Numbered from the stretch's first letter, positions 38,791 to 47,561 are shown. The stretch is 64,000 nt of DNA from Elioraea thermophila (ex Habib et al. 2022) (GCF_003336755.1 NZ_QMDI01000002.1:310001-374000), one strand, 5' to 3'. The notes: generated by a model not told the origin, from the sequence alone. Numbers and translations are program-made.

Positions 38791-39233
38791 CGGCCGAACC
38801 TCAACGCCTGCAGCAGATCGCGTTCCGCCTGGCTGCGCACGCGCGCCGGCTCGCCCGGGTCGGGAACCGCCCTGAGCGGGGAACGGTGCTCCGACTGGGC
38901 AAGACCCCGCGCCTCACGCACGCGCACATCGAGCCGGTCGGCCAGGGTTTCCGCCCGCTCGACCAGATACTGCAGGTCCGACCGCAGACGTTCCGCCGCC
39001 TCGATCTGCTGCGCCACCCGCGCGCCTGCATCCTCGGCCGCGCCGCGCAGCCGCACGATCGCCGTGTCGGCGCGGGCGGTCGCCTCATTGAAGCCGGCGA
39101 TCAGTTGCTCCAGCGCTGCCTTGTCGCGCCGCAGCACGCCGAGCCGACGTTCGAGCCGGATCGCGTACCACAGCGTGAGAAGGAGCAGCACGGCGAGAAG
39201 GATTTCGAGCGCCCATTGCGCCGTCGTGATCAT
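38787..39233 (-). CDS. DUF6468 protein of the fliM operon
   Basis: 148 residues from ATG 39233, which overlaps the fliM stop (TGATG). One N-terminal membrane helix (about 8-27), then a long charged coiled coil (RLERRLGVLRRDKAALEQLI and on to about 110). The family occurs between fliM and motE in Rhodospirillales-type flagellar loci; its role is unknown. By position it may assist the C-ring or stator. Confidence 0.7.
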   Translation of the reverse strand: MITTAQWALEILLAVLLLLTLWYAIRLERRLGVLRRDKAALEQLIAGFNEATARADTAIVRLRGAAEDAGARVAQQIEAAERLRSDLQYLVERAETLADRLDVRVREARGLAQSEHRSPLRAVPDPGEPARVRSQAERDLLQALRFGR

Positions 39234-40324
39234 CAACCACGCCCCTCCGCATAGCCGCGCCCCTGCCGGCGCAACAGGTCACGCTCGATGCCGATCGCCA
39301 TGCGGCCATTGCGCCGTCCCATCCGCCCCTCAAAGAGAGGGACATTGCCGCAGCGCAGGCTGACCAGGCTGTCGGGGGTCGCGTTCAGCACGAGGCGGCT
39401 GCCGACCTGCCAGGAGAGGATCTGGGAAAGCTTCAGCCACTGCTCGTCGAGCACGGCGGAGATCTCGATTTCGGTCTCCCACAGCTCCTCGGCGAGGTGG
39501 GTTTCCCAGATGCTGTCGCGCCCGAACTTCTCGCCCATGAACTGCTGCAGGAGCAGTTCGCGCACAGGCTCGAGCGTCGCGTAAGGCAACAGCAGTTCGA
39601 TCTTGCCGCCGCGATCCTCCATCTCCACGCGCAACTTGGCCACCACAGCGGCATTGGCGAGGCGGGAGACGACGGCGAAGCGGGGGTTGGTCTCCAGCCG
39701 CTCGAAGCGGAAGTTCACCGGGCAGAGCGGATCGAAGGCCTGCGACAGGTCGGCGAGCACGACGTGGATCATGCGCTCGACGAGGGTGCGCTCGATCGTC
39801 GTGTAGGGGCGGCCTTCGATGCGCATCGGTGCCGTGCCGCGGCGGCCGCCGAGCAGGACATCGACGATGGAATAGATCATCGCCGAATCGATCATCATCA
39901 GCCCGTAGTTGTCCCATTCCTCGGCCTTGAAGACGGCGAGCATGGCGGGCAGCGGGATTGAGTTCAGATAATCGCCGAAACGCAGGCTGACGATGTTGTC
40001 GATCGAGACCTCGACGTTGTCCGAGGTGAAGTTGCGCAAGGAGGTGCTCATGATGCGCACCAGCCGATCGAACACGATCTCGAGCATCGGCAGGCGCTCG
40101 TAGGTGACGAGCCCCTGCTGAATGATGCGCTGGATGCCCGAAAGCTCGACCTCGGCGGATGGACCGGAGTCGAAACCGAGCAGGCTGTCGATCTCGGCCT
40201 GATTGAGCACGCGCGCGGCATCCGGTGCTGCCTGCGACTCCCCGCCTTCGGCAGCGAGCGCCTCGCCCCAGGCGGCGGCGAGGGCATCGTCGTCGGTTTG
40301 AGTGCTGTCGGTCGGTTCGCTCAT
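39233..40324 (-). CDS. fliM: Flagellar motor switch protein FliM
   Basis: C-ring component that binds CheY-P. 363 residues. The CheY-binding peptide near the N-terminus is LNQAEIDSLLGFD. The CheC-like middle domain has SIPLPAMLAVFKAEEW, YSIVDVLLGGRRG and ERLETNPRFAVV. The C-terminal SpoA domain covers about 290-350. The start ATG 40324 is 13 bases after fliL. Confidence 0.95.
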   Translation of the reverse strand: MSEPTDSTQTDDDALAAAWGEALAAEGGESQAAPDAARVLNQAEIDSLLGFDSGPSAEVELSGIQRIIQQGLVTYERLPMLEIVFDRLVRIMSTSLRNFTSDNVEVSIDNIVSLRFGDYLNSIPLPAMLAVFKAEEWDNYGLMMIDSAMIYSIVDVLLGGRRGTAPMRIEGRPYTTIERTLVERMIHVVLADLSQAFDPLCPVNFRFERLETNPRFAVVSRLANAAVVAKLRVEMEDRGGKIELLLPYATLEPVRELLLQQFMGEKFGRDSIWETHLAEELWETEIEISAVLDEQWLKLSQILSWQVGSRLVLNATPDSLVSLRCGNVPLFEGRMGRRNGRMAIGIERDLLRRQGRGYAEGRG

Positions 40325-40337
40325 CGCCGACCCCCGC

Positions 40338-40838
40338 TCACTGCACCAGCATCTCGACGAACAGCACGTCGGTGACCTGCGCCGGCGCCACCGCAAGGGT
40401 GGCGCGCGCCATCAGCTCCTCGCGCAAGCGGTGTGTGCCGGCGGAGCCGCGAAGCTCCTCGGGGCGGAGTTCGCGCAGGTAGGTGGTGAACAGGTCCTGC
40501 AGCCGCGGCAGGTTCGCCTGCACGTGCGGCAGATCCCGCTCATCCGCGATTTCCAGCCGGATGGCGACCTTCAGGTACGACGGACGGCGCCCGGGCGGCA
40601 CGGAGAGGTTGACGATGATATCCGGCATCGCGAACACGGCGCGCTTCGGCGCAGCCGGTGCCGCCTCCTCCGGCGGAGCGCCGAGGCCGAGCAGGCCGGG
40701 CAGCAGGCCGGAGAACCAGGCCCCGGCGCCGGCAGCGAGCAGAACCAGCGGGGCGGCGAGCAGGATGAGCTTGCGCTTGCCGGCCCCGCCTGCCGCGTCG
40801 CCCCCGTCTGCCGCCTCCGCCGTCGCACCCGATGCCAT
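40338..40838 (-). CDS. fliL: Flagellar basal body protein FliL
   Basis: Stator-associated single-pass membrane protein, 166 residues. Short acidic cytoplasmic start (1-20), transmembrane helix about 23-45, then a periplasmic SPFH-like domain with VFAMPDIIVNLSVPPGRRPSYLKV and ADERDLPHVQANLPRLQDLF. ATG 40838 gives a normal short N-terminus. First gene of the fliL-to-TPR operon, divergent from flgF. Confidence 0.93.
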   Translation of the reverse strand: MASGATAEAADGGDAAGGAGKRKLILLAAPLVLLAAGAGAWFSGLLPGLLGLGAPPEEAAPAAPKRAVFAMPDIIVNLSVPPGRRPSYLKVAIRLEIADERDLPHVQANLPRLQDLFTTYLRELRPEELRGSAGTHRLREELMARATLAVAPAQVTDVLFVEMLVQ

Positions 40839-40951
40839 GCGCCCGACCCCGTTCGCCGAACCGGCCGCGACGTGCGCGGCCGCAGACATGCATCTGCACC
40901 ACGGCCGGTTAAGGAAAGCTGAAGCCGCGGAGCACGGACGGTCGCCTGGCC

Positions 40952-40978
40952 GGCTTTGCCCGGCAGGCTTTGCCCGGC
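40952..40978 (-). repeat. Two direct repeats upstream of the flgF promoter
   Basis: GGCTTTGCCCGGC occurs at 40952-40964 and 40966-40978, read as GCCGGGCAAAGCC on the minus strand. The pair ends 49 bases before the sigma-54 box, the normal place for an enhancer-binding activator, and related copies occur before flgI and flgC. Confidence 0.55.
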
Positions 40979-41026
40979 CGGCGGTGCGCACTTCGGAAGG
41001 GGCACGGTTTCAGCCGCTCCAAGCCG

Positions 41027-41042
41027 TGGCACGCGCGTTGCT
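41027..41042 (+). promoter_or_regulatory. Sigma-54 promoter of flgF-flgG-flgA-flgH
   Basis: TGGCACG-CGCG-TTGCT is a full match to the -24/-12 consensus TGGCACG-N4-TTGC[AT]. It is 40 bases before the flgF ATG. Confidence 0.8.
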
Positions 41043-41081
41043 GCTCTCGATGCGATCGTAACCGCAACGGCGGACCGTCCG

Positions 41082-41822
41082 ATGGACACCACGACCTATG
41101 TCGGCCTCTCGCGCCTGGTCGCCCTGCAGCGGCAGACGGAGATGACGGCGCACAACATCGCCAACGCGAATACGCCCGGCTTCAAGGCCTCACGCATGCT
41201 GTTCAGCGACTACCTCGTCACCCAGCACCGCGTGACGCAACCGATCGGCGCCCGGCCCGTCCAGTTCGTGCAGGACCGCGGCACGCACCGCGACTTCTCG
41301 CCGGCGGCGATGCAGAAGACGGAGAACCCGCTCGACATCGCGCTCGGCGCCGAGGGCTTCCTCGTCTTCGCCACCGACCGCGGCGAACGCTATGGCCGCA
41401 ATGGTCGCCTCGCCATCGACCCCGAGGGGCGCCTCGTCGGCTCGGACGGCTCGCCTGTGCTGTCGGAGGCCGGGGCGCCGATCGTCGTCGCGCCGACCGA
41501 CGTGCGCATCAGCATCGCCCCCGACGGCACGGTGAGCACGGAGAACGGCCCGATCGGGCGGTTGCGCGTCGTCCGCTTCGAGGATCCGCAGGCGCTGAAG
41601 GCGGAAGGCGCCAATCTGTACGCCGCGGAGGAGGCCCCCGTGCCGGTGGCCGAGCCGAAGATCGCGCAAGGCATGGTGGAGGAGGCGAACGTCGAGCCGG
41701 TGGTCGAGCTCGTCACGCTGATGACGCAGCTGCGGGAGTTCCAGTTCACCACCCAGCTCGTCGAGCAGGAAGGCGAACGCCGCGCCCAGGCGATCGAACG
41801 GCTGACGCGCCGCAGAAGCTGA
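41082..41822 (+). CDS. flgF: Flagellar rod protein FlgF
   Basis: 246 residues. N-terminal rod motif LVALQRQTEMTAHNIANANTPGFKASR, a middle D1-like domain with LDIALGAEGFLVFATDRGERYGRNG, and the C-terminal helix ELVTLMTQLREFQFTTQLVE. The ATG follows the sigma-54 box and starts MDTTTYVGLSR, standard for FlgF. Proximal rod subunit next to FlgG. Confidence 0.94.
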   Translation: MDTTTYVGLSRLVALQRQTEMTAHNIANANTPGFKASRMLFSDYLVTQHRVTQPIGARPVQFVQDRGTHRDFSPAAMQKTENPLDIALGAEGFLVFATDRGERYGRNGRLAIDPEGRLVGSDGSPVLSEAGAPIVVAPTDVRISIAPDGTVSTENGPIGRLRVVRFEDPQALKAEGANLYAAEEAPVPVAEPKIAQGMVEEANVEPVVELVTLMTQLREFQFTTQLVEQEGERRAQAIERLTRRRS

Positions 41823-41845
41823 TCCACCTCCGGAGGCCCAACCCG

Positions 41846-42631
41846 ATGCGCTCGCTCCACATCGCCGCGACCGGGATGCTCGCGCAGCAGACCAATGTCG
41901 AGGTGATCTCGAACAACATCGCCAACATGAACACGACGGGCTTCAAGCGCCGCCGTGCCGAGTTCCAGGACCTGATCTACCAGAACCTGCGCCGGGTCGG
42001 TTCGACGAGTTCGGATACCGGAACCATCGTGCCGGCGGGCGTGCAGTTGGGCCTCGGCGTGAAGACCGCCGCCGTCTACCGCATCCACGAGCAGGGCAAC
42101 CTGCAGAACACGGAGAACCGCTTCGATCTCGCGATCCGCGGCCCGGGCTACTTCCGCATCGAACTGCCGAACGGCCAGGAGGCCTACACCCGCGACGGCA
42201 CCTTCGGCCTCTCTCCGGAGGGCGAGATCGTCACCGCCGACGGCTTCCGCCTGCTGCCCGGGGTGGTGATCCCGCAGGCGGCGCGCGACGTGACGATCAA
42301 CGCCAACGGCGAGGTACTGGTGAAGCTCGATGGGCAGATCCAACCGCTGAACGTCGGCCAGATCACGCTCGCCATCTTCGCCAACGAGGCGGGGCTCGAG
42401 GCGATCGGCGACAACCTGCTGCTGGAGACGCCCGCCTCCGGCCAGCCTCAGGTCGGCGTGCCCGGTTCACCGGGCTTCGGCAACGTGCTGCAGGGCTTCA
42501 TCGAGACCTCCAATGTCAACGTGGTGTCCGAGATCACCGCGCTGATCACCGCCCAGCGCGCCTACGAGATGAACTCGAAGGTGATCACCGCCTCGGACGA
42601 GATGCTCTCCACCCTCACCCGCCTGCGCTGA
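41846..42631 (+). CDS. flgG: Flagellar distal rod protein FlgG
   Basis: 261 residues, the usual length. Begins MRSLHIAATGMLAQQTNVEV then NNIANMNTTGFKRRRAEFQDL, the FlgG box, and ends EMNSKVITASDEMLSTLTRLR. CGGAGG lies nine bases before ATG 41846. It is 23 bases after flgF. Confidence 0.97.
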   Translation: MRSLHIAATGMLAQQTNVEVISNNIANMNTTGFKRRRAEFQDLIYQNLRRVGSTSSDTGTIVPAGVQLGLGVKTAAVYRIHEQGNLQNTENRFDLAIRGPGYFRIELPNGQEAYTRDGTFGLSPEGEIVTADGFRLLPGVVIPQAARDVTINANGEVLVKLDGQIQPLNVGQITLAIFANEAGLEAIGDNLLLETPASGQPQVGVPGSPGFGNVLQGFIETSNVNVVSEITALITAQRAYEMNSKVITASDEMLSTLTRLR

Positions 42632-42639
42632 GGCCCGCG

Positions 42640-43605
42640 ATGCGTGCGCTGCTGCTCGCCCTCCCCCTCCTGCTCGCCGCTCCGGCCGCCGCCGCCGAGG
42701 TGGTGGCGCGGGCCCATGCCGAGGTGGCGGGTCCTGTGGTCAGGCTCGGCGACCTGTTCGAGGGTGTCGGCGCCGGCGCCGAACGGCCGCTCGGCCCCGC
42801 CCCGGCGCCGGGCAGCCGCTACGTGGTGCCGCCGCAGCAACTGGCCGCGATCGCCCGCAGCCAGGGCCTGCGCTTCGCCGGCGGCGGACCGACCGTGGTC
42901 GAGCGGCCCGGCCGGGCCCTGTCGCGCGAGGCGGTGCTGGTCGCCCTGCGCGACGCGCTCGGGGTGGAGCGGGAGCGGGAGATCGAGCTCGCTCCCTACG
43001 CCCCGCCGATGGTGCCGCTCGCCGCCGACCTCCGGGTGGTCGCCGAGGATCTCCAGCTCGACCCGGCGACGGGACGGTTCACCGCCACGCTCGCCGTGGT
43101 CGCGGCCGGCGAGCCGCCGCTGCGGACGCGGTTGAGCGGGCGGGTCGCGGCACGCACCATCACCGTGCCGGTGGCGGCGCGCCGTCTTGCGCCCGGCGCG
43201 ACCATCCAGGCCACCGATCTGCGTCAGGTCGCGCTGCCGCTCGATCGGGTGCCGGAGGAGGCGATCGTCGACGAAACCCGCCTGCGCGGCCGCATCGTGC
43301 AGCGGCCGGTGGCGGCCGGGGCGCCGATCCTGGCTGCCGATCTCGGCGGGCGGGCGGTGGTCGCGCGCAACAGCGCGGTGACGATGAGCGTCTCCCTGCC
43401 GGGGCTTGTCGTCACCGCGCAGGGCCGGGCACTGGAGGACGGCGCGCCGGGCGACGTGATCCAGGTGATGAACCTGGCGAGCCGTGCCGTGGTTGAGGCG
43501 AAGGTTCTCGGCCCAGGCCGGGTCGCCGTCGCGCCCGGCTCGCTGCCCCTCTCGCGCCCGACCTCTCCCCCTCGTCCCCACACCCGCGCGGAGCTGTCGC
43601 GATGA
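42640..43605 (+). CDS. flgA: P-ring assembly chaperone FlgA
   Basis: Periplasmic chaperone for FlgI. 321 residues, a little longer than many FlgA proteins. Signal peptide 1-19. The C-terminal SAF and flagella-basal-body parts carry VPVAARRLAPGATIQATDL, GRIVQRPVAAGAPILAADL and GDVIQVMNLASRAVVEAKVL. A Pro-rich tail ends the protein and its stop overlaps the flgH start by four bases. Confidence 0.9.
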   Translation: MRALLLALPLLLAAPAAAAEVVARAHAEVAGPVVRLGDLFEGVGAGAERPLGPAPAPGSRYVVPPQQLAAIARSQGLRFAGGGPTVVERPGRALSREAVLVALRDALGVEREREIELAPYAPPMVPLAADLRVVAEDLQLDPATGRFTATLAVVAAGEPPLRTRLSGRVAARTITVPVAARRLAPGATIQATDLRQVALPLDRVPEEAIVDETRLRGRIVQRPVAAGAPILAADLGGRAVVARNSAVTMSVSLPGLVVTAQGRALEDGAPGDVIQVMNLASRAVVEAKVLGPGRVAVAPGSLPLSRPTSPPRPHTRAELSR

Positions 43606-44342
43606 TCGGGCTTCGTCTTCTCCTTCTCGCTTCGGCGCTGGCGCTCGTCGGCTGCAATGCACCGCAGCGGTTGTCCGAGATCGGCCGCGGGCCCCAGCTG
43701 TCGGCGATCGAGAACCCGACCGCGCGGCCCGACTGGCGCCCGGTCTCGCTGCCCATGCCTGCCCCACAGGAGCCGGTGCGCACCGCGAACAGCCTCTGGC
43801 GACCGGGAGCGCGCGCCTTCTTCAAGGACCAGCGGGCGGCGCAGGTCGGCGACATCGTCACCGTGCTCGTTTCCATCCGCGACGAGGCGCAGCTCGAGAA
43901 CAGCTCCACACGCAGCCGCAACAACGGCGAATCGATGGGGCTGCCCGCCTTGCTCGGCCTCGAATCGAGCCTCACCCGGATCCTGCCCAACACGGTGAAC
44001 CCGGCCGAACTCGTGCGCGCCAACTCAACCGGCAGCTCGACCGGATCGGGCAAGATCGACCGCAGCGAGACCGTCACGCTTCGCGTGGCCGCGGTCGTCA
44101 CGCAGGTGCTGCCCAACGGCAACCTGGTGCTGTCGGGGCGGCAGGAGGTGCGGGTGAACAACGAGCTGCGCGAGCTCGCCATCCAGGGCGTGATCCGGCC
44201 GCAGGACATCGCCTCCGACAACACCGTCCGCCACGACCGGATGGCGGAGGCCCGCATCGCCTATGGCGGGCGCGGCATGATCAGCGACGTGCAGCAGCCG
44301 CGCTACGGCCAGCAGCTGCTCGACATCATCCTGCCGTTCTGA
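43602..44342 (+). CDS. flgH: Flagellar L-ring lipoprotein FlgH
   Basis: 246 residues. Lipobox LALVGC with acylated C18. Then LWRPGARAFFKDQRAAQVGDIVTVLV, a Ser/Asn-rich loop, GSGKIDRSETVTLRVAAVV, LVLSGRQEVRVNNELREL and the end YGQQLLDIILPF, all typical of FlgH. Forms the outer-membrane ring around the rod with FlgI. Confidence 0.96.
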   Translation: MIGLRLLLLASALALVGCNAPQRLSEIGRGPQLSAIENPTARPDWRPVSLPMPAPQEPVRTANSLWRPGARAFFKDQRAAQVGDIVTVLVSIRDEAQLENSSTRSRNNGESMGLPALLGLESSLTRILPNTVNPAELVRANSTGSSTGSGKIDRSETVTLRVAAVVTQVLPNGNLVLSGRQEVRVNNELRELAIQGVIRPQDIASDNTVRHDRMAEARIAYGGRGMISDVQQPRYGQQLLDIILPF

Positions 44343-44479
44343 CGGGGAGGGCCGCCGGGTCGCAGGGAACCCACGAGGCGATGCGCGCCGCCCGCTGCAC
44401 TGGCCGGTGACCATTCGGCACCGCGTGTCGCCGATCGCCGCACCGAAAACGGAAGCGCGATGGCGCCGGAGACGACCGC

Positions 44480-44896
44480 TCAGTCGTCGCGGTGGGTCTT
44501 CTCCATCCGCTCGTGCCGCTCCTGCGCCTCGATGGAGAGGGTGGCGATCGGCCGGGCCTCCAGCCGCTTCAGGCTGATCGGCTCGCCCGTCTCCTCGCAG
44601 TAGCCGTAGGTGCCGTTCTCGATCCGCTCCAGCGCGGCGTCGATCTTGCCGATCAGCTTGCGCGCGCGGTCGCGGGTGCGCAGCTCGAGCGCGCGGTCAG
44701 TCTCGATCGAGGCGCGGTCGGTCAAATCCGGTTCCTGCAACCCGCCATTCTGCAGGCTGGACAGGGTCTCGTCGGCCTCACGAAGAAGTTCAGCACGCCA
44801 CCGCAACAGCTTCTGCCGGAAGTACTCGAGCTGCATCGGGTTCATGAACTCTTCGTCTTCCGAGGGGCGATAGTCCGGCGGCAACGTGACGATCAT
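44480..44896 (-). CDS. dksA: RNA polymerase-binding regulator DksA
   Basis: 138 residues. The coiled-coil tip DLTDRASIETD (57-67) has the two Asp and Ala needed to act on RNA polymerase with ppGpp. The zinc finger has only C100 (GYCEETGEP); the other three positions are Thr, Ser and Ala, with LKRLEARPIATLSIEAQERHE conserved. Low-cysteine DksA is common in alphaproteobacteria and can work without zinc. It lies between flgH and fliX, an order also known from Caulobacter, suggesting a link to flagellar gene control. Confidence 0.93.
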   Translation of the reverse strand: MIVTLPPDYRPSEDEEFMNPMQLEYFRQKLLRWRAELLREADETLSSLQNGGLQEPDLTDRASIETDRALELRTRDRARKLIGKIDAALERIENGTYGYCEETGEPISLKRLEARPIATLSIEAQERHERMEKTHRDD

Positions 44897-44946
44897 CGCT
44901 CGTTCCTGTTCGCGACAGACAAGCCCGGGGGGGCGAAGGCGCGCGG

Positions 44947-44975
44947 ACTATACTCACGGCCCCCCGCCCCGCCAA
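44947..44975 (-). promoter_or_regulatory. Sigma-70-type promoter of dksA
   Basis: Read on the minus strand: -35 TTGGCG (44975-44970), 17-base spacer, -10 TATAGT (44952-44947). The predicted leader is about 45 bases. Confidence 0.65.
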
Positions 44976-44991
44976 GCCGCCCCCGCTCCGC

Positions 44992-45017
44992 CCAACGCGT
45001 TGGAAAACAACGGTTTT
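44992..45017. other. Palindrome and small hairpin between fliX and dksA
   Basis: A perfect 12-base palindrome CCAACGCGTTGG (44992-45003) is followed at once by the hairpin AAAAC-AACG-GTTTT (45004-45017). They lie just after the fliX stop on the minus strand and upstream of the dksA -35, so they may be a fliX terminator or a dksA operator. Confidence 0.45.
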
Positions 45018-45021
45018 GACT

Positions 45022-45447
45022 TCAGTCCCCCGACCCGCGCGCCCGTTCGAGGCGAGCAAGCTCCACCGCCGCGCGCACCTCGACCTCCTCGGCGATGGCG
45101 GCAAGCCGCGGATCCGCCGCCTTCTCCCCCTCACGCGCGAGTTTGGCGAGCGCCGTCAGCCGCGACTCGGACAGACGCCCGGTGAGCAGGCCGAGCTGGA
45201 TGGCGCCCAGCTCGTCGAGCATCGCCTCCGCTCTCCGCTTCACCCGCGCATCGCGTTCCGCCGCCTCGAGGCTCTCCTGGATGGCAAGCAGGGAGGGCGC
45301 GATGCTGACGCTCTCGACCGGCGCCGCCTCGCGGCTCTCCTCCACCCCCGGCTCGACGGCAACGCGGAACCGGCCGCCGGCCGCACTCCGCCCGACGGGC
45401 CGAGGCTGCAGCACAGGCGGCGAACCGAGCCCGACGATCTTCACCAT
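45022..45447 (-). CDS. fliX: Flagellar assembly regulator FliX
   Basis: 141 residues. Begins MVKIVGLGSPP, a variable Pro/Arg-rich part follows, and the conserved C-terminal half has RRAEAMLDELGAIQLGLLTGRLSESRLTALAKL. In Caulobacter FliX links basal-body assembly to the sigma-54 activator FlbD. It is divergent from flgI, whose upstream region holds a sigma-54 box, which fits that role. Specific to alphaproteobacteria. Confidence 0.85.
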   Translation of the reverse strand: MVKIVGLGSPPVLQPRPVGRSAAGGRFRVAVEPGVEESREAAPVESVSIAPSLLAIQESLEAAERDARVKRRAEAMLDELGAIQLGLLTGRLSESRLTALAKLAREGEKAADPRLAAIAEEVEVRAAVELARLERARGSGD

Positions 45448-45489
45448 GCGATCGACCCCTTCCTTCGCGGCGACCCGGCAGGAATCGCC

Positions 45490-45511
45490 CCTGCCGGCAA
45501 AACCTGCCGGC
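45490..45511 (+). repeat. Direct repeat upstream of the flgI promoter
   Basis: CCTGCCGGC at 45490-45498 and 45503-45511 separated by AAAA. The core GCCGGCAAAACC resembles the repeats before flgF and the copy between flgB and flgC. It ends 63 bases before the sigma-54 box. Confidence 0.5.
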
Positions 45512-45574
45512 CTCCCTCCCGCCTGCGCCGAGGCGAAACCCGCGGCGCGGGAGGGAACGACGGCGCCTCATTCC

Positions 45575-45590
45575 TGGCACGCCGTTCGCT
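45575..45590 (+). promoter_or_regulatory. Sigma-54 promoter of flgI-flgJ-flgN-like
   Basis: TGGCACG-CCGT-TCGCT: the invariant GG and GC are present with correct spacing; one base (C for T) differs from TTGC. It is 52 bases before flgI. Confidence 0.65.
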
Positions 45591-45642
45591 AACTCTTCGT
45601 TGCCGGAGGTCCCCACCCGGGGACAGCCCGTCGAGGAGCCCC

Positions 45643-46746
45643 ATGCGTCGCGTTGCCCTTGCCGTCCTCCTCTCTCTCCTCGCCACCACCGCCTCGGCCC
45701 AGGTGCGGATCAAGGACATCGCCGACGTCGAGGGCGTGCGCGAGAACCAGCTCGTCGGTTACGGCATCGTGGTCGGGCTGAACGGTACGGGCGATCGACT
45801 GTCGTCCGCCGTGTTCACCCGGCAGAGCCTGATCGGCATGCTCGAGCGGCTCGGCGTCAACACCCGCGACGAAGCCAACCGCCTGGACACCAAGAACGTC
45901 GCCGCGGTGATGGTCACCGCCTCGCTGCCGGCCTTCGCCCGGCAAGGGTCTCGCATCGACGTCTCGGTGGCTGCGCTGGGCGATGCGACCAACCTCACCG
46001 GCGGCACGCTGCTCGTCACCCCTCTGCTCGGCGCCGACGGCGAGGTCTACGCCGTCGCCCAGGGCCAGGTGACGACGGGCGCGATCGCCGCCCGCGGCGC
46101 GGCGCAGACGGTGACGCGCGGCGTGCCGACCGCCGGCCGCATCCCCTCGGGCGCCATCGTCGAACGCGAGACGGGCTTCGCCTTCGGCGAACGCCCCGCC
46201 GTGCGGCTCGCGCTGCGCAACCCCGATCTCACCACCGCCCGCCGCATCGCCGCCGCGATCAACGCCTTCGCCCGCTCCCCCGTCGCCACCCCGTCCGACC
46301 CGGGCACCGTCGTCGTCCGCCCCCCGCCGGGGCGGGAAAACGATCTCGTCGGCTTCCTCACCGACATCGAGCAGCTCCGCGTCGAGCCCGACCAGGTGGC
46401 GCGCGTGGTGATCGACGAGGCGAACGGCATCATCGTCATGGGCGCCAACGTGCGCATCAGCACCGTCGCCATCGCCCAGGGCAACCTGACCATCCGCGTG
46501 ACCGAGACGCCGCAGGTGAGCCAGCCCAACCCCTTCGGCCAGGGCGAGACGGTGGTCGTGCCGCGCACCGAGATCGAGGTCAACGAACAGCAGAACCGCC
46601 GGCTCGGCATCGTGCGCGGCAACGTCACGCTACAGGACCTCGTCTCCTCGCTGAACGCCCTCGGGGTTGGCCCGCGCGACATGATCCAGATCCTGCAGGC
46701 GATCCGGGCCGCCGGTGCGCTGCAGGCAGAACTGGAGGTGATGTGA
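45643..46746 (+). CDS. flgI: Flagellar P-ring protein FlgI
   Basis: Forms the periplasmic bushing round the rod. 367 residues with a signal peptide (about 1-20, cut after TASA). Conserved parts: VRIKDIADVEGVRENQLVGYG, VVGLNGTGD, DTKNVAAVMVTASLPAFARQG, GGTLLVTPLLGADGEVYAVAQ and VEPDQVARVVIDEANGIIVMG. GAGGAG is four bases before ATG 45643. Confidence 0.97.
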   Translation: MRRVALAVLLSLLATTASAQVRIKDIADVEGVRENQLVGYGIVVGLNGTGDRLSSAVFTRQSLIGMLERLGVNTRDEANRLDTKNVAAVMVTASLPAFARQGSRIDVSVAALGDATNLTGGTLLVTPLLGADGEVYAVAQGQVTTGAIAARGAAQTVTRGVPTAGRIPSGAIVERETGFAFGERPAVRLALRNPDLTTARRIAAAINAFARSPVATPSDPGTVVVRPPPGRENDLVGFLTDIEQLRVEPDQVARVVIDEANGIIVMGANVRISTVAIAQGNLTIRVTETPQVSQPNPFGQGETVVVPRTEIEVNEQQNRRLGIVRGNVTLQDLVSSLNALGVGPRDMIQILQAIRAAGALQAELEVM

Positions 46747-47048
46747 TGCTCTCCCCGCTCCTTCCGCCGGTCTCCGACCCGCGCCTGACCACCTCCCGCC
46801 AGCCCGCGCCCGACCCGCGCACCGCCCAGGCCGCGCGCGCGTTCGAGGCGATGGCCTTGGGGGCCTTGCTGCAGCCGATGTTCGAGGGCTTGGGCAAGGG
46901 GGGTGCGTTCGGTGGCGGGGCGGCGGAGGCGATGTGGCGGCCCGTGCTGGTGAACGAGATCGCGCGCGCGATCGCGGAAGCGGGCGGGGTCGGCATCGCC
47001 GAGTTGGTGCTGCGCCAGACGGGCGCCGCGGCGGGAGGTGGGCGATGA
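46746..47048 (+). CDS. flgJ: Rod-binding protein FlgJ, N-domain only
   Basis: 100 residues carrying the rod-cap domain: AQAARAFEAMALGALLQPMFEGLG then EAMWRPVLVNEIARAIAEAGGVGIAELV. It lacks the muramidase half found in enteric FlgJ, as usual in alphaproteobacteria, so a separate lytic enzyme must open the wall. ATG overlaps the flgI stop by one base. Confidence 0.87.
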   Translation: MLSPLLPPVSDPRLTTSRQPAPDPRTAQAARAFEAMALGALLQPMFEGLGKGGAFGGGAAEAMWRPVLVNEIARAIAEAGGVGIAELVLRQTGAAAGGGR

Positions 47049-47443
47049 TCCCCGCCCTGGTTGATGCCGGCGTCGCCCTCGCCGCCCTGCTCGAGGAGGA
47101 GAACCGCGCCCTTGCCGCCCTCGACCTCGCCGCCGCCGCGGCCTTGGCGGAGCGGAAACGGTCGGCGGTCGATCGCTTCATCGCCGCGGAGCAGACGCTG
47201 CGCAAGGCAGGGACCCGCGCGGCCGCCCAGGAACGCGAGGCGGTGAAGGATTTGGGTGAACGGCTCAACGCCCTCGCCGCCACCAACCGGCGCATGCTGG
47301 AACGCGCGCTCGCCGCCCAGGACACGGTGGTCCGGCTGCTGATCGAAGCCGCCCGCCCGGCCGACGGCCGCTACGCCGCACCGGGAGCAGGCCACCCGCG
47401 TTGCCGCGAGATGCCTGCCCTCTCTTTCAGCGCGCAACTCTGA
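47045..47443 (+). CDS. FlgN-like flagellar chaperone
   Basis: 132 residues, almost wholly helical, Ala/Leu/Arg-rich: [23 protein letters not shown] at the start, then [21 protein letters not shown] and [20 protein letters not shown]. This is the helical-bundle pattern of FlgN, the chaperone for hook-filament junction proteins. It overlaps flgJ by four bases. Sequence identity to named FlgN is weak, so the call rests on pattern and position. Confidence 0.6.
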   Translation: MIPALVDAGVALAALLEEENRALAALDLAAAAALAERKRSAVDRFIAAEQTLRKAGTRAAAQEREAVKDLGERLNALAATNRRMLERALAAQDTVVRLLIEAARPADGRYAAPGAGHPRCREMPALSFSAQL

Positions 47444-47561
47444 AACGGCGCCGCAACGTAACCACCCGCGGCTGCGTTGCGCGCGCGTCACCGTTTCGTG
47501 CTTGGTTCATGCCCCCGTCCGCGCCATGGTCGCGCAGCTTTCATCCGGCAGGGGAACGACC

